Source: Sphingobacteriia bacterium 28-36-52 (GTDB lineage Bacteria > Bacteroidota > Bacteroidia > Chitinophagales > Chitinophagaceae). From it: DNA of 64,000 bases. Made by a program: the position numbers and the translations under genes. The stretch spans positions 114,639 to 178,638 of the forward strand of contig NCGN01000004.1 of the NCBI GenBank assembly GCA_002281575.1, read 5' to 3'. The notes beneath the pieces were generated by a model, which saw only the letters and a program-made list of their open reading frames with translations, was not told the origin of the DNA and ran no database searches. How positions within the stretch are numbered: the stretch's first letter is position 1; each line of letters starts with the position of its first letter. This document shows, piece after piece, positions 45,834 to 55,890 of this stretch.

Positions 45834-46859
45834 CTATCTCATGATAAATGGAAAACGCTGATAGTTCTTTAACGCAAGCCCAGTGCCGCGTACCACACTT
45901 TTCAATGGATCGTCTGCTACATGAACAGGCAATTTAATTTTTGCACTTAAGCGCTTGTCTAAACCACGTAAGAGGGCACCACCACCAGTTAGGTATAATC
46001 CCCTACGGTAAATATCTGCCGCCAATTCTGGAGGAGTAGTTTCTAGTGCTTTTAAAATAGCTTCTTCTATTTTGAAAATACTTTTATCGAGTGCTTCTGC
46101 AATTTCTTGGTAGCTTACCATGATTTGTTTTGGAATACCCGTAACCAAGTCACGACCATTTACTGGCATGTCTTCTGGAGGATTATCTAAGTCTTTCATT
46201 GCAGCTCCTACATTAATTTTAATTTGTTCTGCAGTACGCTCTCCAATTAATAAGCTATGGTATCTTCTCAACGCTTCCATAATGTCTGCAGTAAATTCAT
46301 CTCCTGCAATACGAATACTTTGATCGCAAACAATTCCTGCTAATGCAATCACCGTAATACCAGTGGTACCACCACCAATATCAATAATCATATTTCCAAC
46401 AGGTTCTTCTACATCAATACCAATACCTAAGGCAGCAGCCATAGGTTCGTGAATCATGTATACTTCTTTTGCACCTGCTTGTTCCGCACTATCTCTTACC
46501 GCACGTTTTTCTACTTCAGTAATAGAAGAAGGAATACATATAACCATTCTCCAACTTGGAGGAAACAAAGGCTTCTTTGGGTAAATCATTTTCATTAACT
46601 CGCGAATCATTAATTCGGCGGCGTTAAAGTCTGCAATTACTCCATCTTTTAATGGTCTAATGGTTCTGATGCTTTCATGTGTTTTTTCGTGCATCATGAG
46701 TGCCTTCTTACCAACCGCTAAAACCTCTTTCATATTGTTGCGATTTAATGCAACAATGGAAGGTTCGTTTACAACTACATCGTCATTGTGAATAATCAAG
46801 GTATTGGCAGTACCTAAATCCATGGCTATTTCCTGAGTGAAAAAATTAAATAATCCCAT
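45834..46859 (-). CDS. mreB: Rod shape-determining protein MreB (actin homologue)
   Basis: A 341-residue MreB. The first residues MGLFNFFTQEIAMDLGTANT contain the amphipathic membrane-binding end and the phosphate-1 loop. Further motifs are DIGGGTTGITVIALAG (phosphate-2), AGDEFTADIMEALRRYH, and LTGGGALLRGLDKRL (adenosine loop). It forms membrane-bound filaments that guide wall synthesis, so the cell is expected to be rod-shaped or filamentous at some stage. First gene of the mre cluster, 63 bases downstream of purD. Confidence 0.97.
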   Translation of the reverse strand: MGLFNFFTQEIAMDLGTANTLIIHNDDVVVNEPSIVALNRNNMKEVLAVGKKALMMHEKTHESIRTIRPLKDGVIADFNAAELMIRELMKMIYPKKPLFPPSWRMVICIPSSITEVEKRAVRDSAEQAGAKEVYMIHEPMAAALGIGIDVEEPVGNMIIDIGGGTTGITVIALAGIVCDQSIRIAGDEFTADIMEALRRYHSLLIGERTAEQIKINVGAAMKDLDNPPEDMPVNGRDLVTGIPKQIMVSYQEIAEALDKSIFKIEEAILKALETTPPELAADIYRRGLYLTGGGALLRGLDKRLSAKIKLPVHVADDPLKSVVRGTGLALKNYQRFPFIMR

Positions 46860-46922
46860 TGTATGGTTAAGTTCTTGTGTATGTTAAAGCAATAGTTACA
46901 AAGGTGCTTGAAATTAGTGGAA

Positions 46923-48209
46923 TTAACAAGGGAATTCAAACCCAATATCCTTTCTAAAATACATGCCCTCGAAGGAAATTTGCTGCAGGGTCGTTTTAGA
47001 ACGTTCAACGGCTTCTGCAATATTTGCCCCATATGAAGTTACTGCCAAAACCCTGCCACCATTTGTTAAAACCTGCTCACCCGAAGAAATAGTACCCGCA
47101 TGAAATACCATAGTGTCTTTCGGAACCTCACTAGCAGCAGGTAATTCAATGGGTTTGCCCTTCGCATAATCACCCGGATATCCACCACTCACCGCCATAA
47201 TGGTAGCAGCACTGCGTTCATCAAAACTGATATTGGCATCTTCTAAAGTACCGTTATCCATAGCTGCAAACAAGGCCACTAAGTCTGTTTGTAAGCGGGG
47301 TAATACCACTTCTGTCTCTGGATCTCCTAATCGGCAATTGTATTCAATCACAAAAGGCTCTCCGTCTATATTCATCAATCCAAAAAAGATGAATCCATGG
47401 TATTCAAGTCCTTCTTTGGCCAGTCCTTCTACTGTTGGGCGTATAATTTTTTTGTCTGTTTTTTGCATGAAATCCGCATCCATAAAGGGAACTGGACTAA
47501 CACAACCCATTCCACCGGTGTTCAATCCGGTATCACCTTCGCCAATACGCTTGTAGTCTTTGGCATGGCCAATAATATGGTAAGCTTCTCCATTGGTTAG
47601 GGCAAATACACTTACTTCTATACCTTGTAAAAAGGATTCAATGACTACTTTTTCACTGGCAGCACCAAATTGCTTGCCTAGAATCATTTCATCAAAACAA
47701 GCCAAAGCTTCTTCGGTGGTTGCTGCAATCACCACCCCTTTACCCGCAGCTAATCCATCTGCTTTTAATACGATAGGTAAAGCATGTTGTTGAATATATT
47801 TTCTACCATCCTCAATAGAATCAGCCGTAAATTCCGCATAAGCAGCCGTGGGTATGCCATGTCTTTGCATGAATTTTTTACTAAAAGCTTTGCTGCCCTC
47901 TAATTGGGCCGCCGCTTTAGAAGGACCCACTACAATGATATGGTTTAAAGAAGGGTCAGCTTGAAAGAAATCATAAATTCCTTTTACTAAAGGTTCCTCG
48001 GGACCCACAACCAGCATATTAATCTGGTAATTCATACAAGCATCTTTAATGGCATCAAAATCGGTCACTGAAATAGCCAGATTGGTCCCAAATTCAGCTG
48101 TGCCAGCATTTCCAGGGGCAATATATAGTTGATCGCAATGGTGACTCTGTGTCATTTTCCAAGCTAATGCGTGTTCACGGCCGCCGCTGCCTAATAGTAG
48201 AATATTCAT
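46923..48209 (-). CDS. purD: Phosphoribosylamine-glycine ligase
   Basis: A 428-residue GAR synthetase, the second step of purine synthesis, of ATP-grasp fold. Signature segments: LLLGSGGREHALAWKM at the start, YIAPGNAGTAEFG, LKADGLAAGKGVVIA, and GLNTGGMGCVSPVP. The end FEGMYFRKDIGFE is typical. No other pur genes are nearby; it lies upstream of the mre cluster in the same direction. Its ATG and an alternative ATG on the plus strand share the sequence CATG, but the true start of the POT transporter is probably further in. Confidence 0.97.
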   Translation of the reverse strand: MNILLLGSGGREHALAWKMTQSHHCDQLYIAPGNAGTAEFGTNLAISVTDFDAIKDACMNYQINMLVVGPEEPLVKGIYDFFQADPSLNHIIVVGPSKAAAQLEGSKAFSKKFMQRHGIPTAAYAEFTADSIEDGRKYIQQHALPIVLKADGLAAGKGVVIAATTEEALACFDEMILGKQFGAASEKVVIESFLQGIEVSVFALTNGEAYHIIGHAKDYKRIGEGDTGLNTGGMGCVSPVPFMDADFMQKTDKKIIRPTVEGLAKEGLEYHGFIFFGLMNIDGEPFVIEYNCRLGDPETEVVLPRLQTDLVALFAAMDNGTLEDANISFDERSAATIMAVSGGYPGDYAKGKPIELPAASEVPKDTMVFHAGTISSGEQVLTNGGRVLAVTSYGANIAEAVERSKTTLQQISFEGMYFRKDIGFEFPC

Positions 48210-48288
48210 GAAAGCTAAATTGGTTGCGAAAATAACCCATCAGTTTCACTTTTATCACTATTTTGGGGCATTAACGAAAATGTTTGCT

Positions 48289-49788
48289 ATGACTGATAAA
48301 ACAAAATCGATTGCACATCCTAAAGGACTGTATGTATTATTTGCAACCGAAATGTGGGAACGCTTTAACTATTATGGTATGAGAGCCATCTTGGTCTTAT
48401 TCATGACCAAGGCATTGATGTTCGACAAAGTATTTGCATCCAATTTATATGGAAGTTACACAGGCTTAATTTACTTGACCCCATTGGTGGGTGGGTATGT
48501 GGCTGATAGATATTGGGGGAATAAGCGGTCTATTTTAGCAGGGGGTATCTTGATGGCCATAGGAGAATTCATTTTGTTTTTTTGTGGCATGTTATACGAA
48601 TCTAACCCAGATGCTTCTTCTTGGTTGTTCTTTTCAGGCTTGGGTTTCATGATTGCAGGGAATGGTTTTTTCAAGCCCAATATCTCTTCATTAGTAGGAC
48701 AGCTATATAGAAAAGGAGATTCCAGAACCGATTCTGCCTATACCATATTTTACATGGGAATCAATGTGGGTGGAGCATTGGGGCCATTTGTATGTGGTTT
48801 AGTAGGCGATACAGGCAATCCAGCCGATTTTAAATGGGCATTTTTGGCCGGGGGGATTGGAATGCTCTTGGGAGTAGCCACCCTAAAACTATTGCACAAC
48901 AAATATGTGTTAGACCCAGAAGGAAAAACCTTGGGATTAACTCCGGACAATGCACCCAAAAAGTTTTTAAAACCACTATTTATGGTGGGGTCATTATTGG
49001 CTTTTTCTATTTTGACCATTGGATTAATTTATGCTGATGTTAAAATCTTTAGTTACTTATTTTATTTATTGATTGCGAGTATTCTATTGATTGCATTCAT
49101 TGTGTTTTCAGATAAAAGCTTGAGCAGTTTAGAAAAGAAAAAAGTGGCAGTCATTTTTACAGTCTCCTTCTTTGTTATTTTCTTTTGGAGTGCATTTGAA
49201 CAAGCAGGTGCATCCCTCACTTTTTTTGCAGAGGAGCAAACCAATAGAGACTTAGGATTCTATGTGGTACCAGCCAGTTTCTTTCAATCGTTAAACTCCA
49301 CATTCGTGGTAATACTCGCCCCAATCTTTGCTTTTTTATGGTTGAAAATGGGCAAGCGCGAACCTTCTTCTCCCACTAAAATGGCGATGGGATTATTTTT
49401 ATTAGCACTAGGTTATTTATGGATAGCTTTTGGCGTAAAAGACGTGCAGCCCGGTGTTAAAGTAAGTATGATTTGGTTAACAGGCATGTACTTTATGCAT
49501 ACCAGTGGCGAATTGTGTTTATCGCCCATTGGACTTTCATTGGTGAATAAATTAGCACCGGTAAAATTTGCTTCCTTATTAATGGCTGTATGGTTTACTG
49601 CCAATGCATTCGCAAATAAATTAGCAGGCGTATTAAGTGCCTTGTATCCTGATGGAAAAACAACTTATGTAATGGGATTTGCCATCACTAATTTGAATGA
49701 ATACTTCATGATGTTTGTGGTAATGGCCGGAACAGCATCCATAATCTTATTTATATTAGCGAGCAAGCTTAAAAAAATGATGGACTAA
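48289..49788 (+). CDS. POT/PTR-family proton-coupled di/tripeptide transporter
   Basis: A membrane protein of 499 residues from the ATG at 48289, with the 12-14 helix MFS layout of the POT family. The PTR signatures are present: ATEMWERFNYYGMRAIL with the ExxERFxYYG motif, and FYMGINVGGALGPFVCG. It should take up di- and tripeptides with protons. The ORF extends up to 48208, but that overlaps the start of purD and adds a non-family segment; 48280 is another possible ATG. The OPT transporter follows after 18 bases, making a peptide-uptake operon. Confidence 0.9.
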   Translation: MTDKTKSIAHPKGLYVLFATEMWERFNYYGMRAILVLFMTKALMFDKVFASNLYGSYTGLIYLTPLVGGYVADRYWGNKRSILAGGILMAIGEFILFFCGMLYESNPDASSWLFFSGLGFMIAGNGFFKPNISSLVGQLYRKGDSRTDSAYTIFYMGINVGGALGPFVCGLVGDTGNPADFKWAFLAGGIGMLLGVATLKLLHNKYVLDPEGKTLGLTPDNAPKKFLKPLFMVGSLLAFSILTIGLIYADVKIFSYLFYLLIASILLIAFIVFSDKSLSSLEKKKVAVIFTVSFFVIFFWSAFEQAGASLTFFAEEQTNRDLGFYVVPASFFQSLNSTFVVILAPIFAFLWLKMGKREPSSPTKMAMGLFLLALGYLWIAFGVKDVQPGVKVSMIWLTGMYFMHTSGELCLSPIGLSLVNKLAPVKFASLLMAVWFTANAFANKLAGVLSALYPDGKTTYVMGFAITNLNEYFMMFVVMAGTASIILFILASKLKKMMD

Positions 49789-49806
49789 TATTAAAAAAAA
49801 TCTTTT

Positions 49807-51852
49807 ATGTCTCAACCAACTAAGCAATTCAAACCCTTTGTGGCCCCAGCGTCTAATATGGCTGAATTAACCGTCAAGTCTATATTAGTAGGAAGTTTAT
49901 TTGGGGTAATATTTGGAGCAGCAACTGTATACCTTGCATTAAAAGCAGGCTTAACTGTTTCAGCATCCATACCCATTGCGGTGATTGCAATTACTTTGGG
50001 ACGTAAGTTTTTAAAGACGACTATTCTGGAGAATAATATTATTCAAACCACTGGATCTGCAGGAGAAAGTATTGCAGCAGGCGTAGCATTTACCTTACCT
50101 GGATTTTTATTTTTATCCTCACCCGATAGTGCAGAATATTTTAATTATTTAACCATATTAATATTAGCCATTGTAGGTGGATTGCTCGGTACTTTATTAA
50201 TGGTGCCATTACGAAAAGCATTAATTGTAAACGAACACGATAACCTGCCTTATCCAGAAGGAACTGCTTGTGGAGATGTATTAAAAGCAGGAGAGAAGGG
50301 AGGAGATTTTGCAAAGACTGCATTTTGGGGATTGGGGGTTGCATTTGTGTATGCACTCTTGCAAAAAGTATTGCATGTAATTGCCGAAACGCCCTATTAC
50401 GCCACCCAACAAATCAATAAGTTTTTTCCATCCGCTAAAGTGAGTGGAGAAATTACGCCTGAGTATTTAGGGGTTGGATATATTATTGGTCCTAAAATTG
50501 GTGGCGTATTGGTTGCAGGAGGGGTGTTGAGTTGGTTGGTATTTATTCCATTGTTTTCTTCCTTGGTACCACCCGATATGATAGCAGCACAATTAGTGAA
50601 ACTAGGGTACTTGGCAGATGTTGCAGTTGCTGGAGGAAAAGGCGGTTGGGATCCCATAGCACATACTTTTACAGATTTTTCTTCTGCAGTGTATTATGCA
50701 TATATTAGACAGATTGGGGCAGGAACAGTAGCAGCAGGAGGTATTATCACGTTGATTAAAACAGTACCAACTATTGTAAAATCGGTGAAAGGATCTGTTG
50801 CTTCTTTAAAAGCAGAGAGTGGAGAAAATGCAGGCACCGTGTTAAGAACAGAAAAAGACTTGAGTTTAAAAGTAGTTGGCTTAGGCACATTAGGACTAAT
50901 TCTATTGATTACTTTATTGCCACAAGTGCCCGGTGATAGTGTGTTACAGAAATTATTAATAGGTATTTTAGTAATCATATTTGGTGCCTTATTCGTAACC
51001 GTTTCTTCTAGAATTGTAGGATTAATTGGGTCTTCTAATAACCCCATTAGTGGAATGACCATTGCAACAGTAATGGGAACCAGTTTGATTTTTTTAAGTA
51101 TGGGATGGACTGGTCAAAGTTATGAGCCATTGGTATTGGTAGTAGGTGGAATGATTTGTATAGCTGCTGCTAATGCAGGCGCTACTTCACAAGATTTGAA
51201 AAGCGGATACATAGTAGGTGCCACACCACGCAATCAACAAATTGCCTTGTTTGTAGGGGCTATTGTTTCTTCTTTGGTGATAGGTTTAACCGTAAAGTTT
51301 TTAGATAAACCCAGTTCAGAAATGTTGAGCCAAGGCATTAATCATGCCATTGGTACAGAAAAATATCCTGCACCACAAGCCACATTAATGGCCACATTAA
51401 TCAAAGGAATTCTTTCACAGAACCTCGATTGGCAGTATGTTTTTGCAGGGGTGTTCTTAGCAATTACTATGGAGTTATGTGGTATTAAATCGTTGAGTTT
51501 TGCGGTGGGAGCATACCTGCCGTTGGCCACCACTTTGCCTATCTTTTTAGGCGGTGCTATTAGAGGGATTGTAGAAAGCAAACAGAAAAAAGCAAACCAA
51601 CAACTCAGTGCCGAAGAAGAGGAATTGGGCAAAGGCAATTTGTTTGCAACAGGATTGGTAGCAGGAGGCGCAGTAGCAGGGGTAATCATTGCATTTGTGT
51701 CTGGCTCTGAATCTGGCGAGAAATTCCTTGCCGCTGTAAGCCAAGAAGAAGGGTTGGTACATCTGTTATCCGAAAATGGCTATTTTTTATTGGGAACATT
51801 ATTCTTTGCTTTGATGGCTGGCATCCTTTATAAGGTAGCAACCAAAAAATAA
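49807..51852 (+). CDS. OPT family oligopeptide transporter
   Basis: A 681-residue membrane protein with about 16 helices, typical of the OPT family. Visible family segments: [36 protein letters not shown], and near the end LEICSLAF-like [19 protein letters not shown]. It would import longer peptides, or metal-chelate complexes, with protons. It follows the POT transporter by 18 bases, and the DUF1800/DUF1501 pair starts soon after (gap 55 bases to the chosen start). Confidence 0.92.
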   Translation: MSQPTKQFKPFVAPASNMAELTVKSILVGSLFGVIFGAATVYLALKAGLTVSASIPIAVIAITLGRKFLKTTILENNIIQTTGSAGESIAAGVAFTLPGFLFLSSPDSAEYFNYLTILILAIVGGLLGTLLMVPLRKALIVNEHDNLPYPEGTACGDVLKAGEKGGDFAKTAFWGLGVAFVYALLQKVLHVIAETPYYATQQINKFFPSAKVSGEITPEYLGVGYIIGPKIGGVLVAGGVLSWLVFIPLFSSLVPPDMIAAQLVKLGYLADVAVAGGKGGWDPIAHTFTDFSSAVYYAYIRQIGAGTVAAGGIITLIKTVPTIVKSVKGSVASLKAESGENAGTVLRTEKDLSLKVVGLGTLGLILLITLLPQVPGDSVLQKLLIGILVIIFGALFVTVSSRIVGLIGSSNNPISGMTIATVMGTSLIFLSMGWTGQSYEPLVLVVGGMICIAAANAGATSQDLKSGYIVGATPRNQQIALFVGAIVSSLVIGLTVKFLDKPSSEMLSQGINHAIGTEKYPAPQATLMATLIKGILSQNLDWQYVFAGVFLAITMELCGIKSLSFAVGAYLPLATTLPIFLGGAIRGIVESKQKKANQQLSAEEEELGKGNLFATGLVAGGAVAGVIIAFVSGSESGEKFLAAVSQEEGLVHLLSENGYFLLGTLFFALMAGILYKVATKK

Positions 51853-51907
51853 CATTTCGCCAATTAAACCTTTGATTCGTTTAGCTATCTTACTGCAAAT
51901 TCAGTAC

Positions 51908-53671
51908 ATGAAATTTGCAAAGGGCATTTTATTTTGCTTAGCTATCATAGCAACCTTCGGATTCAGCTCATTGGTTGATGATAATATTCCCTATAAAAAG
52001 TTTGGCTATACACCCCAACATGCAGCAGCCAGATTATTAGATCGATTTAGTTTTGGTGCAAAACCAGGTCAAGTGGAAGCCCTGGTAAATATGGGTTTAG
52101 AAAATTGGTTGGAGCAACAATTCGCAGCCAATCAACCCAACGAAGGGTTGAACAAAAGATTAGCTGCGTTTAAATCATTATCACTTACGAATGATACCAT
52201 TGTAAATACCTATTTAAACGCTGGTCAAGTTATTCGATTGGCAACCAGAAAAGGCATCATCAACAAAGATTCAATTAAGGGTGATCAAAAAGAATACAGG
52301 GAACAGGTTCGGTTAATTATGGAGCAAGAAGGGTACAAACCCATTCTAGAATTGCACCGCGAATTAGTGAATCAAAAAGTATTGAGTGCTGCATATAGTA
52401 ATAATCAACTGCAAGAAGTACTCACCGATTTTTGGTTCAACCATTTTAATGTTTCCGTTACCAAGAATCAGTGCCAGCAATTTGTATACACTTATGAGCG
52501 AGACGCTATTCGCCCTAATGTAATGGGTCGATTCAAAGATTTGTTATTGGCCACTGCACAGCATCCAGCCATGTTAGAATATTTAGACAATGCGAGTAGT
52601 GTAAGCATCAAAAATAATCCAAGGGCAAATATGGCTGCTCCAAGAAATGCAAGAGGCTTGAATGAAAACTATGCACGTGAAGTAATGGAATTGCATACAC
52701 TGGGCGTAGATGGAGGATATACACAAGCAGATGTAACAACAGTTGCTAAAGCTTTAACAGGATGGACAGTGATGCCTATGGCAAAAGATGCACCAGCTAG
52801 AAATATATTGGAGCGTTTGAACCCAGCTCAATTGGAAAGAAGAGGATTTTTAATGAAAGGCGATTTCTTATTCAGAGCAGACCAACACGATAATGATGCC
52901 AAAACAATTTTGAATAAAAATTTTCCTGCCAATGGCGGATACAAAGAAGGGGTTGATGTATTGACCATGTTGGCAGAACATCCTTCAACCGCTAAATTTA
53001 TTTGCACCAAGTTGGCTACCAGATTCGTGAGTGATACTCCCTCTGCGGCTTTAATCAAAAACATGGTGAAAACATTTCAGTCAACCGATGGAAATATCAA
53101 AGCGGTTTTGCGCACCATGGTGTATGATCCCGCATTCTGGAAAAAATCTATATCGCATGAAAAAGTAAAGTCGCCTTTTGAAATGGTGATCAGCGCTGTA
53201 AGGGCAACCAATGCACAAATCATACAGCCTTTTCAATTGTTTAATTGGTGTACCAAAATGGGGCAACGGTTTTATTATTACCAAGCACCTACCGGATTTC
53301 CAGATAGAGCATCCAATTGGATTAACACGGGTGCATTATTGAATAGAATGAATTTTGGATTGGCATTTGCTTCACAAAAAATTCCTGGCGTGCGAATGAA
53401 TTTAGCCGCCTTAAACAATTACCATGAACCTGAGAGTGCCATTGATGCATTGACTGTTTACAGCAATCTATTATTGCCACAACGTGATCATGCTGCGAAT
53501 ATTAAAAGATTGATTCCGTTGGTGAACGATGAAGGAGTAGAAGAAAAAATTAGTAAAGCAGCAACAGTAGATAAAGCAGCAGAACAAATGACTTTTGATA
53601 AGGGAACAAAAAATATGTTGTCTCAGGTAGTAGGTATCATTATTGGCTCACCCGAATTTCAAAGAAAATAA
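51908..53671 (+). CDS. DUF1800 family exported protein
   Basis: A 587-residue protein from ATG at 51908, with a signal peptide (MKFAKGILFCLAIIATFGF) and the family features AARLLDRFSFGAKPGQVEAL, LTDFWFNHFNVS, and NENYAREVMELHTLGVDGGY. The function of DUF1800 is unknown, but it is nearly always followed by a DUF1501 gene, as here (next start 2 bases after the stop). The longer start (TTG, 51872) lies before the signal peptide and is rejected. Confidence 0.88.
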   Translation: MKFAKGILFCLAIIATFGFSSLVDDNIPYKKFGYTPQHAAARLLDRFSFGAKPGQVEALVNMGLENWLEQQFAANQPNEGLNKRLAAFKSLSLTNDTIVNTYLNAGQVIRLATRKGIINKDSIKGDQKEYREQVRLIMEQEGYKPILELHRELVNQKVLSAAYSNNQLQEVLTDFWFNHFNVSVTKNQCQQFVYTYERDAIRPNVMGRFKDLLLATAQHPAMLEYLDNASSVSIKNNPRANMAAPRNARGLNENYAREVMELHTLGVDGGYTQADVTTVAKALTGWTVMPMAKDAPARNILERLNPAQLERRGFLMKGDFLFRADQHDNDAKTILNKNFPANGGYKEGVDVLTMLAEHPSTAKFICTKLATRFVSDTPSAALIKNMVKTFQSTDGNIKAVLRTMVYDPAFWKKSISHEKVKSPFEMVISAVRATNAQIIQPFQLFNWCTKMGQRFYYYQAPTGFPDRASNWINTGALLNRMNFGLAFASQKIPGVRMNLAALNNYHEPESAIDALTVYSNLLLPQRDHAANIKRLIPLVNDEGVEEKISKAATVDKAAEQMTFDKGTKNMLSQVVGIIIGSPEFQRK

Positions 53672-53672
53672 T

Positions 53673-54932
53673 ATGACCAGTAGAAGAGCATTTATGCGAT
53701 CAGGTGCTATGGCACTATTTGCAACCGGAATTGCAGGTGGAATACCCGCGTTTATTACCCGTGCTGCAGCAGCAAGCATGCCACCTGCTCCCTACAAAAA
53801 AAATAAAGTATTGGTATGCATATTTCAAAGAGGAGCAATGGATGGATTGATGGCTGTTACGCCATTTACTGATATGGATTTGAAGAAGGCAAGACCCAAT
53901 TTATTTATGGACCCTACTAATGCTGCAGGAAAATTATTTGATTTGGATGGGCAGTTTGGATTGCATCCCAGCTTTGCATCATTGCAACCATTTTTCGCAG
54001 ACAAAAGATTAGCCATTGCACATGGGGTGGGCAGCCCAAACAATACCCGCAGTCATTTTGATGCACAAGATTATATGGAATCGGGCACACCATTCAGCAA
54101 GAGTACTTCGAGTGGTTGGTTAAATAGAGCCGTAGGTTTAATGGGGCACGATGCCAGTCCATTTAGGGCAGTAAGCATCACAGGTGCATTGCCAAGAAGT
54201 TTATATGGCAACCAAGAAGCATTGGCCATTAGTAACCTAGCAGACTTTGCCCTTCAAACCAAGGGGAACCCCATGGCAGCAAATTTGACTGCAGGTTCCT
54301 TTGAAGAATTGTATGAACAAACCAGTAATCGGTTGCTCAATCGTGCAGGTAAAGAAAGTTTTGAAGCATTAAAAATGCTCAACGTAAACGATATCAAAAA
54401 TTATCAACCCGTTGCAGGAGTGGTATACCCCAATAGTCCACTCGGTAATTCATTAAAACAAATTGCCGTACTCATAAAAATGAATATAGGATTGGAAGTA
54501 GCATTTGCAGAGAGTGGGGGATGGGACACGCATTTTAACCAAGGCACCCTCAATGGTGTATTCGCTCGCAACGTGCGCGACTTTAGTGATAGTATTGCTG
54601 CATTTTGGAATGATATGGGCGCTTACCAAGACGATGTAACGGTGATGACCATGACCGAGTTTGGTAGAACGGTTGCACAAAACGGAACAGGTGGCACCGA
54701 TCATGGTAGAGCCAGTTGCTCATTTATTTTAGGCAATGACGTACAAGGCGGAAAAGTGTATCAACAAATAGGTTCACTCGCCAAAGACCAATTAGAAGAC
54801 CTACGAGATCTTCCTGTAACAACTGATTTTAGGTCGGTATTTAGTGGCGTGGCCAACAAACATTTAAGCATTAACAACAATGGAATACTCTTTCCTAAAT
54901 GGGAGGGGAAGGCGTTGGAGATTATTCGATAA
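53673..54932 (+). CDS. DUF1501 family protein with Tat-like signal
   Basis: A 419-residue protein from ATG at 53673. The N-terminus TSRRAFMRSGAMALFATGI has a twin-arginine-type signal, so export is probably folded through Tat. Family motifs: VCIFQRGAMDGLMAVTP, FGLHPSFASLQPFF, GGWDTHFNQGTLNG and GRTVAQNGTGGTDHG, like a metal-dependent alkaline phosphatase or sulfatase fold. The partner of the DUF1800 protein encoded immediately upstream; both may act together at the cell envelope. The accessory segment begins right after it. Confidence 0.9.
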   Translation: MTSRRAFMRSGAMALFATGIAGGIPAFITRAAAASMPPAPYKKNKVLVCIFQRGAMDGLMAVTPFTDMDLKKARPNLFMDPTNAAGKLFDLDGQFGLHPSFASLQPFFADKRLAIAHGVGSPNNTRSHFDAQDYMESGTPFSKSTSSGWLNRAVGLMGHDASPFRAVSITGALPRSLYGNQEALAISNLADFALQTKGNPMAANLTAGSFEELYEQTSNRLLNRAGKESFEALKMLNVNDIKNYQPVAGVVYPNSPLGNSLKQIAVLIKMNIGLEVAFAESGGWDTHFNQGTLNGVFARNVRDFSDSIAAFWNDMGAYQDDVTVMTMTEFGRTVAQNGTGGTDHGRASCSFILGNDVQGGKVYQQIGSLAKDQLEDLRDLPVTTDFRSVFSGVANKHLSINNNGILFPKWEGKALEIIR

Positions 54933-54960
54933 GATTTAATGATGTTTTGTATTCAATTAG

Positions 54961-54976
54961 TCAGTTTGAGCCTGAT
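54961..54976. promoter_or_regulatory. Operator-like repeat 1 upstream of abiE
   Basis: TCAG-TTTGAGC-CTGAT, a TCAG-N7-CTGA inverted repeat similar to the better copy at 55041-55061 in base sequence (TCAGnTTTrArCCTGATA) and in the same orientation, 83 bases apart. Proposed as binding site for the AbiEi repressor. Confidence 0.4.
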
Positions 54977-55023
54977 ATATTACTTATGAGAAATAATTTT
55001 TTTTAATTTACATAAATATTATT

Positions 55024-55031
55024 TATCTTTC
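55024..55031 (+). promoter_or_regulatory. Possible -7 box of the abiE operon
   Basis: TATCTTTC is one base from the Bacteroidota -7 consensus TAnnTTTG and lies 38 bases before the AbiEi start, between the two operator-like repeats. No clear -33 box; weak support. Confidence 0.25.
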
Positions 55032-55040
55032 ATATTCTAT

Positions 55041-55061
55041 TTATCAGCTTTAACCTGATAA
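55041..55061. promoter_or_regulatory. Operator-like inverted repeat 2 upstream of abiE
   Basis: A perfect seven-base inverted repeat, TTATCAG-CTTTAAC-CTGATAA, ending 7 bases before the AbiEi ATG, so a bound protein would block translation initiation or early transcription. Together with the related copy at 54961 it resembles the pair of inverted repeats that AbiEi antitoxins bind for autorepression in other species. Confidence 0.5.
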
Positions 55062-55068
55062 TTATACT

Positions 55069-55890
55069 ATGAAAAATAAATATATTTCAAAGCAATCAAA
55101 CAAACTGCTATCTTTTTTTAATGAAGAGAATCTGAATTGCTTTGACTATTCTTTGGCAAGCAAAGCCCTGCCTGATTCTAAAGCAAGTGCAATCAGGGAA
55201 TTACTCAGTGATATGACAAAGAGAGGTTTGTTGATGCGTTTGAAAGAAGGTGTTTATTACATCATACCATATGAAAAAAATGCGGAAACCTTTATGCCCG
55301 ACTGGCATTTGGTTGCAGAACATTTAGTAAATGATGCTAAACATTATATTGGATATTATTCGGCTTTACAAATACACAACCTAATTACACAACCATCACT
55401 AAAAGAACAGATAGTTGTTTCAAAACAAGTCCGACCATCAGAAATAAAAATCAAAGAAGTTCCTTTTCAATTTATCTATCACAACGAGAAACATTTTTTT
55501 GGTTCAAAGAAAATCTGGATTGATAGCTTTCATAAAGTATTGTGTTCAGACTTAGAAAAAACTTTTATTGACTGCTTATTCAAACCCGATTATGCTGGTG
55601 GAATAGTTGAAGTGGCAAGAGCAATCTACACTTCTAAAGACAGAATAAAATATAATACACTTCTTGATTATACTAGGCAATTCGATTCTCAAGCAGTAAT
55701 AAAACGACTGGGTTTTCTTTTAGAAACATTAGACATCAATACCCATATTATTCAGGAACTGCAACAAATGAAAACAGCTTCGTATGTATTACTTGATACC
55801 GAATTGCCTAAAACAGGAAAGCGAATAAGCCGTTGGAGTATTCAACAGAATTTAGAAACGGAAACCATTAAATCTGCCATTTACACATGA
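55069..55890 (+). CDS. AbiEi-like antitoxin/transcriptional regulator (type IV toxin-antitoxin)
   Basis: A 273-residue protein with an N-terminal winged-helix-like domain (about 1-70: SNKLLSFFNEENLNCFDYS, then MTKRGLLMRLKEGVYYIIP) as in AbiEi antitoxins, and a C-terminal domain with HYIGYYSALQIHNLI, LEKTFIDCLFKPDYAGGI. In known AbiE systems this protein represses its own promoter by binding two inverted repeats and counteracts the toxin without direct contact. Here, two such repeats lie upstream. The stop codon overlaps the start of the toxin gene (ATGA, 4 bases). Both confer abortive phage resistance in characterised cases. Confidence 0.88.
   Translation: MKNKYISKQSNKLLSFFNEENLNCFDYSLASKALPDSKASAIRELLSDMTKRGLLMRLKEGVYYIIPYEKNAETFMPDWHLVAEHLVNDAKHYIGYYSALQIHNLITQPSLKEQIVVSKQVRPSEIKIKEVPFQFIYHNEKHFFGSKKIWIDSFHKVLCSDLEKTFIDCLFKPDYAGGIVEVARAIYTSKDRIKYNTLLDYTRQFDSQAVIKRLGFLLETLDINTHIIQELQQMKTASYVLLDTELPKTGKRISRWSIQQNLETETIKSAIYT

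Noticed and set aside
48208..48288. Longer start of the POT transporter
   Set aside because: It overlaps the purD start codon and adds a segment that does not belong to the family.
50694..51062. Minus-strand ORF inside the OPT transporter gene
   Set aside because: Antisense shadow of a long, clear membrane-protein gene.
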